Part shown: piece by piece, positions 32,742 to 41,336 of the stretch
How positions within the stretch are numbered: position 1 is the stretch's first letter
Layout: every line of letters starts with the position of its first letter
Origin: Burkholderia stagnalis
Lineage (GTDB): Bacteria > Pseudomonadota > Gammaproteobacteria > Burkholderiales > Burkholderiaceae
Assembly: GCF_902830275.1 (NCBI RefSeq)
Contig: NZ_CADESW010000011.1
Coordinates: forward strand, 62,001 to 126,000
DNA length: 64,000 bases
Direction of reading: 5' to 3'
Made by a program: the position numbers and the translations under genes
Notes under the pieces: model-generated
Database searches by the model: none
Told to the model about the DNA's origin: nothing
What the model saw: the letters and a program-made list of their open reading frames with translations, nothing else

Positions 32742-35700
32742 ATGGATTTCTCCCGTTTCTTCATCGACCGGCCGATCTTCGCGGTCGTGCTGTCGATCGT
32801 CATCTTCGCGCTCGGGCTGATCGCGATCCCGATGCTGCCCGCGGGCGAGTACCCGGAAGTCGTGCCGCCGAGCGTCGTGGTGCGCGCGACGTATCCGGGC
32901 GCGAACCCGAAGGCGATCGCCGAATCGGTCGCCGAGCCGCTCGAGGAAGCGATCAACGGCGTCGAAGGGATCATGTACATGAAGTCGGTCGCGGGTTCGG
33001 ACGGCAGCCTGCAGGTGGTCGTCACGTTCCTGCCGGGCGTCGATCCGGACACCGCCGCGGTGCGCGTGCAGAACCGCGTGAGCCAGGCGCTGTCGCGCCT
33101 GCCCGACGAAGTGCGGCAGTACGGCGTGACGACGCAGAAGCAGTCGCCGACGCCGCTGATGTACGTGAGTCTCTACTCGCCGGACAACAGCCGCGATTCG
33201 CTGTACCTGCGTAACTACCTGACGCTGAACGTGAAGGACGAGCTGTCGCGGATCACCGGCATCGGCGACGTCGGCGTGTACGGCTCCGGCGACTATGCGA
33301 TGCGGGTCTGGCTCGACCCGAACCGGCTCGCGTCGCGCGGGCTGACCGCGAGCGACGTGATCGCCGCGGTGCGCGAGCAGAACGTGCAGGTATCGGCCGG
33401 GCAGCTCGGCGCGGAGCCGTCGCCGAAGGCGAGCGACTTCCTCGTGTCGATCAACGTGCGCGGCCGGCTGCGCACGACCCAGGAATTCGGCGACATCGTG
33501 CTGCGCAACGGCGGCGACGGGCAGGTCGTCAAGCTGTCCGACGTCGCGCGGCTCGAACTCGGTGCGGGCGATTACACGCTGCGCTCGTTCTACAACGACA
33601 AGCATTCGGCCGTGGTCGGCATCTTCCTGTCGCCGGGCGCCAACGCGCTCGACGTCGCGAAGGCCGTGTACGCGAAGCTCGACGAGCTGCAGACGCGCTT
33701 TCCGCCAGGCATCGCGTACCGGCCCGTGTGGGATCCGACGGTGTTCGTGCGCGAATCGATCCGCGCGGTGCAGCACACGCTGATCGAGGCGGTGGTGCTG
33801 GTCGTGTTCGTCGTGATCCTGTTCCTGCAGACCTGGCGCGCATCGGTCATCCCGCTCATTGCGGTGCCGGTGTCGGTGGTCGGCACGTTCGCGTGGCTGC
33901 TGATGCTCGGCTACTCGATCAACACGCTGACGCTGTTCGGGCTCGTGCTGGCGATCGGGATCGTCGTCGACGATGCGATCGTCGTCGTCGAGAACGTCGA
34001 GCGCAACATCGCGCAGGGGCTGAGCCCGCGCGACGCCGCGCACCAGGCGATGAAGGAGGTGTCCGGCCCGATCATCGCGATCGCGCTGGTGCTGTGCGCG
34101 GTGTTCGTGCCGATGGCGTTCCTGTCCGGCGTCACGGGGCAGTTCTACAAGCAGTTCGCGGTGACGATCGCGATCTCGACGGTGATCTCCGCGGTCAACT
34201 CGCTGACGCTGTCGCCCGCGCTCGCCGCGAAGCTGCTGCGGCCGCACGGCGCGCCGAAGGATGCGCTCACGCGCGCGATCGACCGCGCGTTCGGCTGGCT
34301 GTTCCGCCCGTTCAACCGCTTCTTCGAGCGCAGCTCGGACGGTTATCACGGCGTGGTCGCGCGCACGCTGAAGCGGCGCGGCGCGGTGTTCGCGGTCTAC
34401 GCGGCGCTGCTCGCGGCCACCGCGCTGCTGTTCAACGCGGTGCCGGGCGGCTTCATCCCCGTGCAGGACAAGCTGTACCTGTTCGCGGGCGCGAAGCTGC
34501 CGGAAGGCGCGTCGCTGTCGCGCACGAGCGCGGTGGCCGAGCAGATGACGAAGATCGCGCGCAGCACCGAAGGCGTCGAGATGGTGCAGGGTTTCGCGGG
34601 CCTGAACGCGCTGCAGGGCGTGAACACGCCGAACATCACGAACTCGTACGTCATCCTGAAGCCGTTCGACCAGCGCAAGCGCAGTGCCGCGCAGATCAAT
34701 GCCGAGCTGAACGCGCGTTTCGCGGGCATCAGCGGCGCCATCACGTATGCGCTGTTGCCGCCGCCGATCCAGGGGCTCGGCAACGGTTCGGGCTACGCGC
34801 TGTACCTGGAGGATCGCGCGGGGCTCGGCTACGGCGCGCTGCAGAATGCGCTGACGGCGTTCCAGGCCGCGGTCGCGAAGACGCCGGGGATGCATTACCC
34901 CGTCAGCTCGTACCAGGCGAACATCCCGCAGCTCGACGTGAAGGTCGATCGCCTGAAGGCGAAGGCGCAGGGCGTCGCGCTGACCGACCTGTTCAACACG
35001 CTGCAGGTGTATCTCGGCTCGATGTACGTGAACGACTTCAACCTGTTCGGGCGCGTGTACCGCGTGATGGCGCAGGCCGATGCCGGCCATCGGCAGACCG
35101 CGGAGGATATCGCGAACCTGCGCACGCGCAACGCGAAGGGCGAGATGGTGCCGATCGGTTCGATGGTGACGGTCGAGCCGACGTTCGGGCCCGACCCGGT
35201 CGTGCGCTACAACGGCTACCCGGCCGCGAACCTGATCGGCGACGCCGATCCGAAGGTGATGTCGTCGTCGCAGGCGATCGCGAAGCTCCAGCAGATCGCG
35301 AAGGAGGTGCTGCCGCCCGGCATCACGCTCGAATGGACCGATCTCAGCTACCAGCAGGTCACGCAGAGCAACGCGGCGATCGTCGTGTTCCCGCTCGCGG
35401 TGATGCTGGTGTTCCTCGTGCTCGCATCGCTGTACGAGAGCTGGACGCTGCCGCTCGCGGTGATCCTGATCGTGCCCGTCTGCATGTGCGCGGCGCTGTT
35501 CGGCGTGTGGCTGTCCGGCGGCGACAACAACGTGTTCGTGCAGGTCGGGCTGGTCGTGCTGATGGGGCTGGCGTGCAAGAACGCGATCCTGATCGTCGAG
35601 TTCGCGCGCGAGCTCGAGATCCAGGGCAAGGGCACGATCGAAGCCGCGCTCGACGCGTGCAAGCTGCGGCTGCGCCCGATCGTGATGACGTCGGTCGCGT

Positions 35701-35915
35701 TCATCGCGGGCTCGGTGCCGCTCCTGATCGGCAGCGGCGCGGGCAGCGAGGTGCGCGCGGCCACCGGCGTCACCGTGTTCGCCGGGATGCTCGGCGTCAC
35801 GCTGTTCGGGCTGTTCCTCACGCCCGTGTTCTATGTCGCGATCCGCAAGCTCGCGGGTGGCACCCCGGCCGTCTGGAACGAGCAGCACGGCACCCTCGGA
35901 GGAGAAAACCGATGA
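32742..35915 (+). CDS. RND (HAE1) multidrug efflux pump
   Basis: 1057 residues, the full length of AcrB/MexF-type pumps. The N-terminus MDFSRFFIDRPIFAVVLSIV is standard. Two large periplasmic loops and twelve helices are present; helix 4 carries GLVLAIGIVVDDAIVVVENV with the paired aspartates of the proton relay, and the second-half helix has the matching Lys in GLACKNAILIVEFA. It captures drugs in the periplasm and outer leaflet and exports them to the channel protein. GGGAGG lies ahead of ATG 32742, and its stop overlaps the outer-membrane gene (ATGA). Cargo is unknown. Confidence 0.95.
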   Translation: MDFSRFFIDRPIFAVVLSIVIFALGLIAIPMLPAGEYPEVVPPSVVVRATYPGANPKAIAESVAEPLEEAINGVEGIMYMKSVAGSDGSLQVVVTFLPGVDPDTAAVRVQNRVSQALSRLPDEVRQYGVTTQKQSPTPLMYVSLYSPDNSRDSLYLRNYLTLNVKDELSRITGIGDVGVYGSGDYAMRVWLDPNRLASRGLTASDVIAAVREQNVQVSAGQLGAEPSPKASDFLVSINVRGRLRTTQEFGDIVLRNGGDGQVVKLSDVARLELGAGDYTLRSFYNDKHSAVVGIFLSPGANALDVAKAVYAKLDELQTRFPPGIAYRPVWDPTVFVRESIRAVQHTLIEAVVLVVFVVILFLQTWRASVIPLIAVPVSVVGTFAWLLMLGYSINTLTLFGLVLAIGIVVDDAIVVVENVERNIAQGLSPRDAAHQAMKEVSGPIIAIALVLCAVFVPMAFLSGVTGQFYKQFAVTIAISTVISAVNSLTLSPALAAKLLRPHGAPKDALTRAIDRAFGWLFRPFNRFFERSSDGYHGVVARTLKRRGAVFAVYAALLAATALLFNAVPGGFIPVQDKLYLFAGAKLPEGASLSRTSAVAEQMTKIARSTEGVEMVQGFAGLNALQGVNTPNITNSYVILKPFDQRKRSAAQINAELNARFAGISGAITYALLPPPIQGLGNGSGYALYLEDRAGLGYGALQNALTAFQAAVAKTPGMHYPVSSYQANIPQLDVKVDRLKAKAQGVALTDLFNTLQVYLGSMYVNDFNLFGRVYRVMAQADAGHRQTAEDIANLRTRNAKGEMVPIGSMVTVEPTFGPDPVVRYNGYPAANLIGDADPKVMSSSQAIAKLQQIAKEVLPPGITLEWTDLSYQQVTQSNAAIVVFPLAVMLVFLVLASLYESWTLPLAVILIVPVCMCAALFGVWLSGGDNNVFVQVGLVVLMGLACKNAILIVEFARELEIQGKGTIEAALDACKLRLRPIVMTSVAFIAGSVPLLIGSGAGSEVRAATGVTVFAGMLGVTLFGLFLTPVFYVAIRKLAGGTPAVWNEQHGTLGGENR

Positions 35916-37384
35916 GCGCCGCTTTCCGTCTTTCCGCGCTCGCGATGTCGATCGCGCTTGCCGCGTGCGCGGTCGGTCCCGATTTCAAGCGGCCTGACAC
36001 GGCCACGGCCGCGCGATTCGCCCGCGACGCGCATCCGGCGGCGCCGCAGGACGCGGTGCCGGCCGATGCATCGGCCGATGCCGATGCCGCGTTCTGGCGC
36101 GGCTTCGGCGATCCGGCGCTGACCCGGCTGATCGACGCGGCGCTCGCCGCGAACCAGGACCTGCAGGTCGCCGTGTCGCGCTACGACGCATCGAACGCGC
36201 TGCTGTCGCAGGCGAGCTTCGACCGTTATCCGACGATTACCGCGAACGGCCAGATCGGCCATCGGCTGGCGAGCCGGGACCAGGCGTTCGGCGCACCGCG
36301 CAGCCAGCGCGACACGCCGACGTCGAGCGTCGGCATCAACGCCGCATGGGAACTCGACCTGTTCGGCCGCGTGCGGCGCTCGATCGAGTCGCAGCGCGCG
36401 GAAACCGCCGCGAGCGCGGCGGACGTGCGCGCGGTGCGCATCGCGATCGCGGGCGAGGTCGCGAGCACGTACGTCGACCTGCGCGGCTCGCAGGAGCGGT
36501 TGCGGATCGCGCGCGAGAATGCCGCGAACCAGAAGCAGACGCTCGCGCTGATCAATGCACGCGTCGGGGCCGGGCGCGGCTCCGAACTCGACGCGGCGCG
36601 CGCACGCGCGCAATACGAATCGACGACGTCGCGGATTGCCGTGTACGAAGCCGCGATCGGCGTCGACGAACACCGGCTCGCGGTGCTGACCGGGCAGACG
36701 CCGGACGCGCTGATCGGCCGGTTCGACGCGCCCGCGCCGCTGCCGGCGCTCGCCGCCGACATCGATCCCGGCACGCCCGGCGACCTGCTGCGACGGCGTC
36801 CGGACGTCGCCGCCGCCGAGGCGCGGCTGCATGCGGCAACCGCGCGCGTCGGCGTCGCGACGGCCGACCTGTTCCCGCGCTTCACGCTGTCGGGGTTGCT
36901 TGGCAGCGCGACCAGCAGCTACGGGTTCTTCCGTGCGGGCAGCGATACGAACCTGATCGCGCTCGGCATCGACTGGTCGTTCCTCGACGTCGGGCGCGTG
37001 CGCGCGCGGATCGCCGCGAGCGACGCGGAGGCGGCCGGCCAGCTCGCGCAGTATCGGCAGACCGTGCTCGGCGCGCTGGAGGACACCGAGAACGCGCTGC
37101 TGCGCGCCGCACGCACGCGCGACGAGACGGTGCATCTCGTGCGCGCCGCGGACGACAGCGCGCGCGCCGCGCAGCTCGCGCAGACGCGCTTCTCGGCCGG
37201 CGCGATCGACTACTACGAAGTGCTCGACGCGCAGCGCACGCTGCTGCAGGCGCAGGACGCGGCGGCCGATGGCCGGATGCGCAGTGCGGCCGCGACGGTC
37301 GCGCTGTACAAGGCGCTCGCCGGCGGCTGGCCGTCGGGAACGGGGCAGGGCGCGCCAGGCCCGCTCGCGCAGTCGCAGCGATAG
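35912..37384 (+). CDS. RND outer-membrane factor lipoprotein (NodT/OprM family)
   Basis: 490 residues with a lipobox (IALAAC, Cys19) and CAVGPDFKRP, the usual mature start of NodT/OprM channels. Two OEP domains follow: WRGFGDPALTRLIDAAL at the first coil, SVGINAAWELDLFGRVRRS at the strand region, and GLLGSATSSYGFF in the second repeat. It completes the tripartite pump; the ATG overlaps the stop of the pump gene. The GGAGGAGAAAACCG stretch just before gives it its own ribosome site. A strong hairpin follows the gene. Confidence 0.93.
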   Translation: MSAAFRLSALAMSIALAACAVGPDFKRPDTATAARFARDAHPAAPQDAVPADASADADAAFWRGFGDPALTRLIDAALAANQDLQVAVSRYDASNALLSQASFDRYPTITANGQIGHRLASRDQAFGAPRSQRDTPTSSVGINAAWELDLFGRVRRSIESQRAETAASAADVRAVRIAIAGEVASTYVDLRGSQERLRIARENAANQKQTLALINARVGAGRGSELDAARARAQYESTTSRIAVYEAAIGVDEHRLAVLTGQTPDALIGRFDAPAPLPALAADIDPGTPGDLLRRRPDVAAAEARLHAATARVGVATADLFPRFTLSGLLGSATSSYGFFRAGSDTNLIALGIDWSFLDVGRVRARIAASDAEAAGQLAQYRQTVLGALEDTENALLRAARTRDETVHLVRAADDSARAAQLAQTRFSAGAIDYYEVLDAQRTLLQAQDAAADGRMRSAAATVALYKALAGGWPSGTGQGAPGPLAQSQR

Positions 37385-37403
37385 CGGGGCGCGCGCATCG
37401 AGC

Positions 37404-37430
37404 GATACGCCGGCCGATGGCCGGCGTATC
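37404..37430. terminator. 12-bp-stem bidirectional hairpin after the RND operon
   Basis: GATACGCCGGCC (37404-37415) and GGCCGGCGTATC (37419-37430) pair perfectly around GAT. It sits 20 bases after the RND outer-membrane gene and 2 bases beyond the end of the convergent E1 fragment, so it could have ended both transcripts. Confidence 0.7.
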
Positions 37431-37432
37431 CG

Positions 37433-37815
37433 TCACACCGTCGCCGGATCGACCTTGTCGATGTCGATCCCGTCGCGCCGGATCGCATCGCCGATGGTTG
37501 CGCGCGGCACTGCCCCGTCGTCGGCCAGCGCCTTCAGCGCGGCGAGCGCGATGAAGTGGCGATCGACCTCGAAGAACGTGCGCAGCGCCTCGCGCGTATC
37601 CGAGCGGCCGAAGCCGTCGGTGCCGAGCGCGACGAAGCGGCGGCCGTCGACGAACGCACGGATCGGGTCGCCGACGATCTTCATGTAGTCGGTCGCGACG
37701 ACCACCGGCTCCGCGCGTCCATCGAGACACTGCTGCACGTACGGCACGCGCGGCTCCTGCTCGGGATGCAGCAGGTTCCAGCGCTCCGCGGCAATCGAGC
37801 ATTCGCGGGTTTCCT
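37433..37815 (-). pseudogene. C-terminal fragment of a pyruvate dehydrogenase E1 (AceE/MdeB-type) gene
   Basis: About 125 codons match the C-terminus of homodimeric E1 enzymes: ERWNLLHPEQEPRVPYVQQC, VVVATDYMKIVGDPIRAFV, FVALGTDGFGRSDTREALR and FFEVDRHFIALAALKALAD, reaching a natural stop. The thiamine-binding body of the enzyme (about 750 residues) is absent. An open frame continues upstream to 37993, but those 60 codons run through a palindromic operator and do not resemble E1. It lies downstream of and divergent from marR. It cannot make an active dehydrogenase. Confidence 0.8.
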
Positions 37816-37932
37816 GCGGATCGATGTCGGGCAGCGTGAGAGGTGCGGTGTCTCCAGAAGCATCAGGTTGCGCGGGGCGATGGTCGTGGCGCTGCGTCGC
37901 GCGACGGAACGCTCGCCAATAGGCGGGCGGAT

Positions 37933-37997
37933 GATTGCAATTGCAATCGTATTGGGGGAATTGTATCGAGGTAAAATTTAATTGCAACTGCAATTAA
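37933..37997. promoter_or_regulatory. two TTGCAA palindromes upstream of marR
   Basis: GATTGCAATTGCAATC (37933-37948) is a perfect 16-base palindrome, and TTAATTGCAACTGCAATTAA (37978-37997) is a perfect 20-base palindrome with a 2-base centre. Both have the core TTGCA/TGCAA and lie within 90 bases of the marR start, on the side of the former E1 gene. A third copy lies before the gst gene. They are the likely operators of the MarR protein. Confidence 0.7.
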
Positions 37998-38018
37998 ACG
38001 ACAGAGGAACGACCTGAC

Positions 38019-38477
38019 ATGACCGCACCCGCCCCCGATCTGTGGTTCTCGTTCGTCCGCGCGCACCGCACGATGATTCGCGAGATCGAGCGCCGCCTCG
38101 CGGATGCCGGCCTGCCCGCGTATGCGTGGTACGACGCGTTGTGGGGGCTCGAAAGCGGGCCCGACGGCACGCGGCGCATGCACGAACTGGCCGACGTGCT
38201 CGCGATCGAGCGCTACAACCTCACACGGCTCGTCGATCGCCTGGAGCAGGAAGGGCTCGTCGAGCGCGCGCGCTCGGCGGACGACGGCCGTGCCGCGTAC
38301 GCGAGCATTACCGACAAGGGGCGTGCGCTGCGCAAGAAGATGTGGAAGGTGTACCAGTCGACGGTCACCGAGCTGTTTCTCGCCCAGTTCGGCGGCAAGG
38401 AGCAGGCGGCCGTGGCCGCCGCGCTCGATCGCGCGACTGCCGCCGCGCGCGAGGCCGCGGCCGATGCGAAGAAGTAG
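38019..38477 (+). CDS. MarR-family transcriptional regulator
   Basis: 152 residues with the MarR winged helix: ELADVLAIERYNLTRLVDRLEQEGLVERARSADDGRAAYASITDKGRALR includes the recognition helix and the Asp-Gly-Arg wing (DDGRAAY). The ends form the dimerisation helices. Start ATG 38019 is preceded by AGAGGAACG. Two perfect TTGCAA palindromes lie immediately upstream, which suggests autoregulation. It sits between two fragments of an E1-type dehydrogenase gene on the other strand, and a gst gene with the same operator type follows. Confidence 0.92.
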   Translation: MTAPAPDLWFSFVRAHRTMIREIERRLADAGLPAYAWYDALWGLESGPDGTRRMHELADVLAIERYNLTRLVDRLEQEGLVERARSADDGRAAYASITDKGRALRKKMWKVYQSTVTELFLAQFGGKEQAAVAAALDRATAAAREAAADAKK

Positions 38478-38640
38478 CCGGTTCAGGCGGTCGGCCGCAT
38501 GACCGTCGCGCGCGAGCTGCGTATGGCTCGGACAGCTCCAGATCGTCGAATCGATGCGCCAGTCGTCGTGCAGCAGCGCGGCCGCCTGCTGCACTTGCGC
38601 GAGCGTGCTGCCCGCGCCGCACAGCCGGATATGCGCGGCG
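38478..38640 (-). pseudogene. second fragment of the E1-type dehydrogenase gene
   Basis: On the minus strand about 55 codons read AHIRLCGAGSTLAQVQQAAA, LLHDDWRIDSTIWSC and LARDGHAADRLN. These fit the segment just before the C-terminal domain of AceE-type E1 proteins (usual form RVQLLGSGTILREV...DVWSVTSFTELARDGQDAERWN). Similarity ends exactly where the marR stop codon begins. The fragment at 37433-37815 resumes at the same ERWN point, so the two pieces flank marR. No start, no cofactor domain: a relic. Confidence 0.65.
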
Positions 38641-38737
38641 GCGGCGCCGGCGTCCGCGCGGGCGGACCGAATGGCGCAGTCTGCATGTCCCTCCTTCGAG
38701 TGCTGGAATCTTGCCGGAGCCGTCGGCCCCGCATAGG

Positions 38738-38765
38738 ATTGCAATTGCAACGATTGTAGTTGCAA
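38738..38765. promoter_or_regulatory. third TTGCAA operator, upstream of gst
   Basis: ATTGCAATTGCAA (38738-38750) is followed by an inverted pair TTGCAAC (38745-38751) / GTTGCAA (38759-38765). The motif matches the two palindromes in front of marR and lies 33-60 bases before the GST start. It suggests that the MarR protein also controls gst. Confidence 0.65.
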
Positions 38766-38797
38766 CAATATGCGGACGACAACGATCAAGGACCGAC

Positions 38798-39445
38798 ATG
38801 ACATCGACGCACTCCCTCACGTTCTACACGGCCGACACGCCGAACGGGCACAAGGTCGCCATCTACCTGGAAGAGGCCGGGCTCGCGCACGAGCGCGTGC
38901 ACGTGAACCTGTCCGCCGGCGAGCAGCGCAGCCCGGCATTCCTGGCCATCAACCCGAACGGCAAGATCCCGGCCATCGTCGATCACGATGCCGGCCTCGC
39001 CGTGTTCGAATCCGGCGCGATCCTCGGCTATCTCGCCGAGAAGACGGGGTGCCTGCATCCTGAAACGCTGGCCGAGCGAACGGCGGTCCAGCAATGGCTG
39101 CATTTCCAGATCGGCGGCATCGGCCCGATGCTCGGCCAGCTCTGGTGGTTCCTGCGTGCATCGAAGACGGTCAATGCCGAGGCGATCGAACGCTACCGGA
39201 ACGAGGCGCGGCGCTTGTACGGTGTCGTGAACGGCCGCCTGGCGGAATCGGCGTATCTCGCATCGTCGCGGTATTCGATTGCCGACATCGCCGCGTTTCC
39301 GTGGCTGCGCACGTCGCATGAACTCGATCTCGACGTCAGCGAATACCCGCACGTCGAGCGCTGGCTCGCGGACATCGCGGCGCGGCCGGCCGTACAACGG
39401 GGCCTGATCGCATGCCGCGCGCCGGCGGCCGAGCCGGCGCACTGA
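38798..39445 (+). CDS. glutathione S-transferase family protein
   Basis: 215 residues. The N-terminal thioredoxin-like domain (residues 4-80) contains the Ser/Thr-type start TADTPNGHKVAIYLEEAGL, the cis-Pro strand NGKIPAIVDHD and the glutathione gamma-glutamyl site VFESGAILGYLAEKTG. The helical C-terminal domain carries YSIADIAAFPWLR, the N-capping box. The set resembles bacterial Nu/YfcG-type GSTs that act on disulfides or peroxides. Start ATG 38798. Presumably controlled by the upstream MarR gene through the shared TTGCAA operator. Confidence 0.92.
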   Translation: MTSTHSLTFYTADTPNGHKVAIYLEEAGLAHERVHVNLSAGEQRSPAFLAINPNGKIPAIVDHDAGLAVFESGAILGYLAEKTGCLHPETLAERTAVQQWLHFQIGGIGPMLGQLWWFLRASKTVNAEAIERYRNEARRLYGVVNGRLAESAYLASSRYSIADIAAFPWLRTSHELDLDVSEYPHVERWLADIAARPAVQRGLIACRAPAAEPAH

Positions 39446-39504
39446 CGGCGCGTCACCTGCCGGAAAACATTGTTCCTCGTCGTCGTAAACGTCTCGAATG
39501 CGTG

Positions 39505-39546
39505 ATATTTGCGGCCCTCGATCTGTTTTAGAGTGGCCGCAAATAT
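39505..39546. repeat. 12-bp-arm inverted repeat before the permease gene
   Basis: ATATTTGCGGCC (39505-39516) and GGCCGCAAATAT (39535-39546) are perfect arms separated by 18 bases. It ends 66 bases before the permease start and begins 59 bases after the gst stop. There is no T-tract after it, so a role as a paired operator or leader hairpin for the permease is as likely as termination. Confidence 0.6.
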
Positions 39547-39612
39547 TGATGACGATGCGTCGCGCGGCCGCAGCCCCGGGCCGTGCAGACGCACCTGAGG
39601 AGCTGGAGACAA

Positions 39613-41133
39613 ATGAGTGAAGGCAGGATTACGCAGGTCGAGTCGTTCGGTTTCGAGCGCATTCCCGATGCATCGCGCTACGCGCGGCCGATCGATCTGT
39701 TCCGGTTGCTGTTCGGCGGGTGCAACACGTTTTCCACATCGGTGCTCGGCAGCTTTCCCGTGCTGGTCGGGCTGTCGTTCAAGGCGGGCGTCTGCGCGAT
39801 CCTGCTCGGCGTGCTCGCCGGCACCTGCATCCTTGCGCCGATGAGCCTGTTCGGGCCGCGCAACGGCACGAGCGACCCGGTATCGTCGGGCGCGCACTTC
39901 GGCATCCACGGCCGCATCGTCGGCTCGTTCCTCGCGCTGCTCACGTCGATCGCGTTCTTCTCGCTGGCGGTGTGGAGCTCGGGCGACGCGCTCGTCGGCG
40001 GCGCGCACAGCATGGTCGGCGTGCCCGTCAACGGCTTCACGCTCGGCGCGGCCTACATGGTGTTCGCGGTGCTCGTGCTGATCGTCTGCATCTACGGCTT
40101 CCGCTTCATGCTGTGGGTGAACAAGATCGCCGTGTGGGCCGCGAGCGTGCTGTTCGTCGCCGGGCTGTTCGCGTTCGCGGGCACGTTCGACATGAACTAC
40201 GCGGGCACGCTGCAGCAAGGCAGCGCGGGCTTCTGGGCCGCGTTCATCGGCGCGGTGCTCGTCGCGCTGAGCAACCCCGTATCGTTCGCGTCGACGCTCG
40301 GCGACTGGGCGCGCTACATCCCGCGGCGCACGCCGAAGCATCGCGTGATGGGCGCCGTGTTCGCCGCGCAGGTCGCGACCTTCGTGCCGTTCTTCTTCGG
40401 CCTCGCGACCGCGACCCTCATCGCATCGCAGGCGCCCGCGTTCGTCGCATCGAACGATTACGTCGGCGGCCTGCTGGCGATTTCGCCGCGCTGGTTCCTG
40501 CTGCCGATGTGCCTGATCGCGATCATCGGCGGGATGTCGACCGGCACGACCGCGCTGTACGGCACGGGCCTCGACGTGTCGAGCATGTTCCCGCGCTTCC
40601 TGAACCGTGTGCGCGCAACGCTGCTGATCGGCACGATCGCGATCGCGTTCATCTTCATCGGCCGCTTCGCGTTCAACCTCGTCGAGAGCGTCGCGACGTT
40701 CTCGACGCTGATCTGCACGTTCAGCTGCCCGTGGATGGCGATCATGGTGATCGGCTACTTGACGCGCCGCGGGTTCTATCTCGCCGACGACCTGCAGGTG
40801 TTCAACCGCGGCCTGCGCGGCGGCCATTACTGGTTCGCGCACGGCTGGAACCTGCGCGCGATGGGCGCGTGGCTGCCGGCCGCGTTCCTCGGGCTGGCGT
40901 TCGTCAACCTGCCGGGGCAGTTCGTCGGGCCGCTCGGCCGGCTCTCGGGCGGGCTCGACCTCAGCGTGCCGGTGTCGTTGCTGGTGGGCGGCATCCTGTA
41001 CCTGACGCTGCTGTCGCTGTTCCCGGAACCGGACGGCGTGTATGGCCCGGCCGGGCGGCGTTTCGTGCGCGGCGGCAAGCGCGCGGCGCACTCCGCGGGC
41101 GGCGCGCCGGCGATCCAGCCGAAAGGGTATTGA
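39613..41133 (+). CDS. NCS1-family purine/cytosine permease
   Basis: 506 residues with about twelve membrane helices. The N-terminal segment ESFGFERIPDASRYARP and LFRLLFGGCNTFSTSVLG fit the nucleobase:cation symporter-1 (CodB/PurP) family, and SFASTLGDWARYIP in the loop after helix 6 is a common NCS1 motif. It imports a nucleobase or related ring compound with a cation. Start ATG 39613 follows GAGGAGCTGGAG; a Met 30 bases upstream is rejected. A cysteine-hydrolase gene follows after 203 bases on the same strand, which could act on the imported compound. Confidence 0.9.
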   Translation: MSEGRITQVESFGFERIPDASRYARPIDLFRLLFGGCNTFSTSVLGSFPVLVGLSFKAGVCAILLGVLAGTCILAPMSLFGPRNGTSDPVSSGAHFGIHGRIVGSFLALLTSIAFFSLAVWSSGDALVGGAHSMVGVPVNGFTLGAAYMVFAVLVLIVCIYGFRFMLWVNKIAVWAASVLFVAGLFAFAGTFDMNYAGTLQQGSAGFWAAFIGAVLVALSNPVSFASTLGDWARYIPRRTPKHRVMGAVFAAQVATFVPFFFGLATATLIASQAPAFVASNDYVGGLLAISPRWFLLPMCLIAIIGGMSTGTTALYGTGLDVSSMFPRFLNRVRATLLIGTIAIAFIFIGRFAFNLVESVATFSTLICTFSCPWMAIMVIGYLTRRGFYLADDLQVFNRGLRGGHYWFAHGWNLRAMGAWLPAAFLGLAFVNLPGQFVGPLGRLSGGLDLSVPVSLLVGGILYLTLLSLFPEPDGVYGPAGRRFVRGGKRAAHSAGGAPAIQPKGY

Positions 41134-41159
41134 GCGCGGCGCGGGGTTGCCCGCCGCGC
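41134..41159. terminator. GC-rich hairpin directly after the permease gene
   Basis: GCGCGGCG (41134-41141) pairs with CGCCGCGC (41152-41159), extended by a GGG/CCC inner pairing. It begins immediately after the stop codon and has no T-tract. It may weaken read-through into the hydrolase gene. Confidence 0.4.
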
Positions 41160-41336
41160 ATCGCGCGTTGTCCGATTCGTTTGGCCCGATTCTTTCCGAT
41201 GTTGTCCTGCGGGCCGCTGTCACATATGGCCGCGCCGCCCGACACTGGCGCTTCGCGGTATTTGCCGCGAACGGCACGGCCCGGCGCACGCCGGGCGATC
41301 ACGTTCCGTTCAACCTCCATCTCGAGCGCGCGACGC

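Noticed and set aside
32637..35888. A 1083-codon open frame antisense to the RND pump gene
   Set aside because: It mirrors the third-position GC of the pump gene, is rich in Arg/His/Asp without any domain, and has no ribosome site. Similar long antisense frames over NDH-2, shc and the FUSC gene were dropped for the same reason.
31543..37384. Assignment of the RND operon as ceoAB-opcM
   Set aside because: That operon is associated with a LysR regulator and other genes; here soxR is the divergent regulator, so a specific name is not justified.
37816..37993. N-terminal 60 codons of the open frame leading into the E1 fragment
   Set aside because: They run through the 16- and 20-base marR palindromes and do not resemble E1 proteins, so the frame is accidental rather than a real start of the gene.
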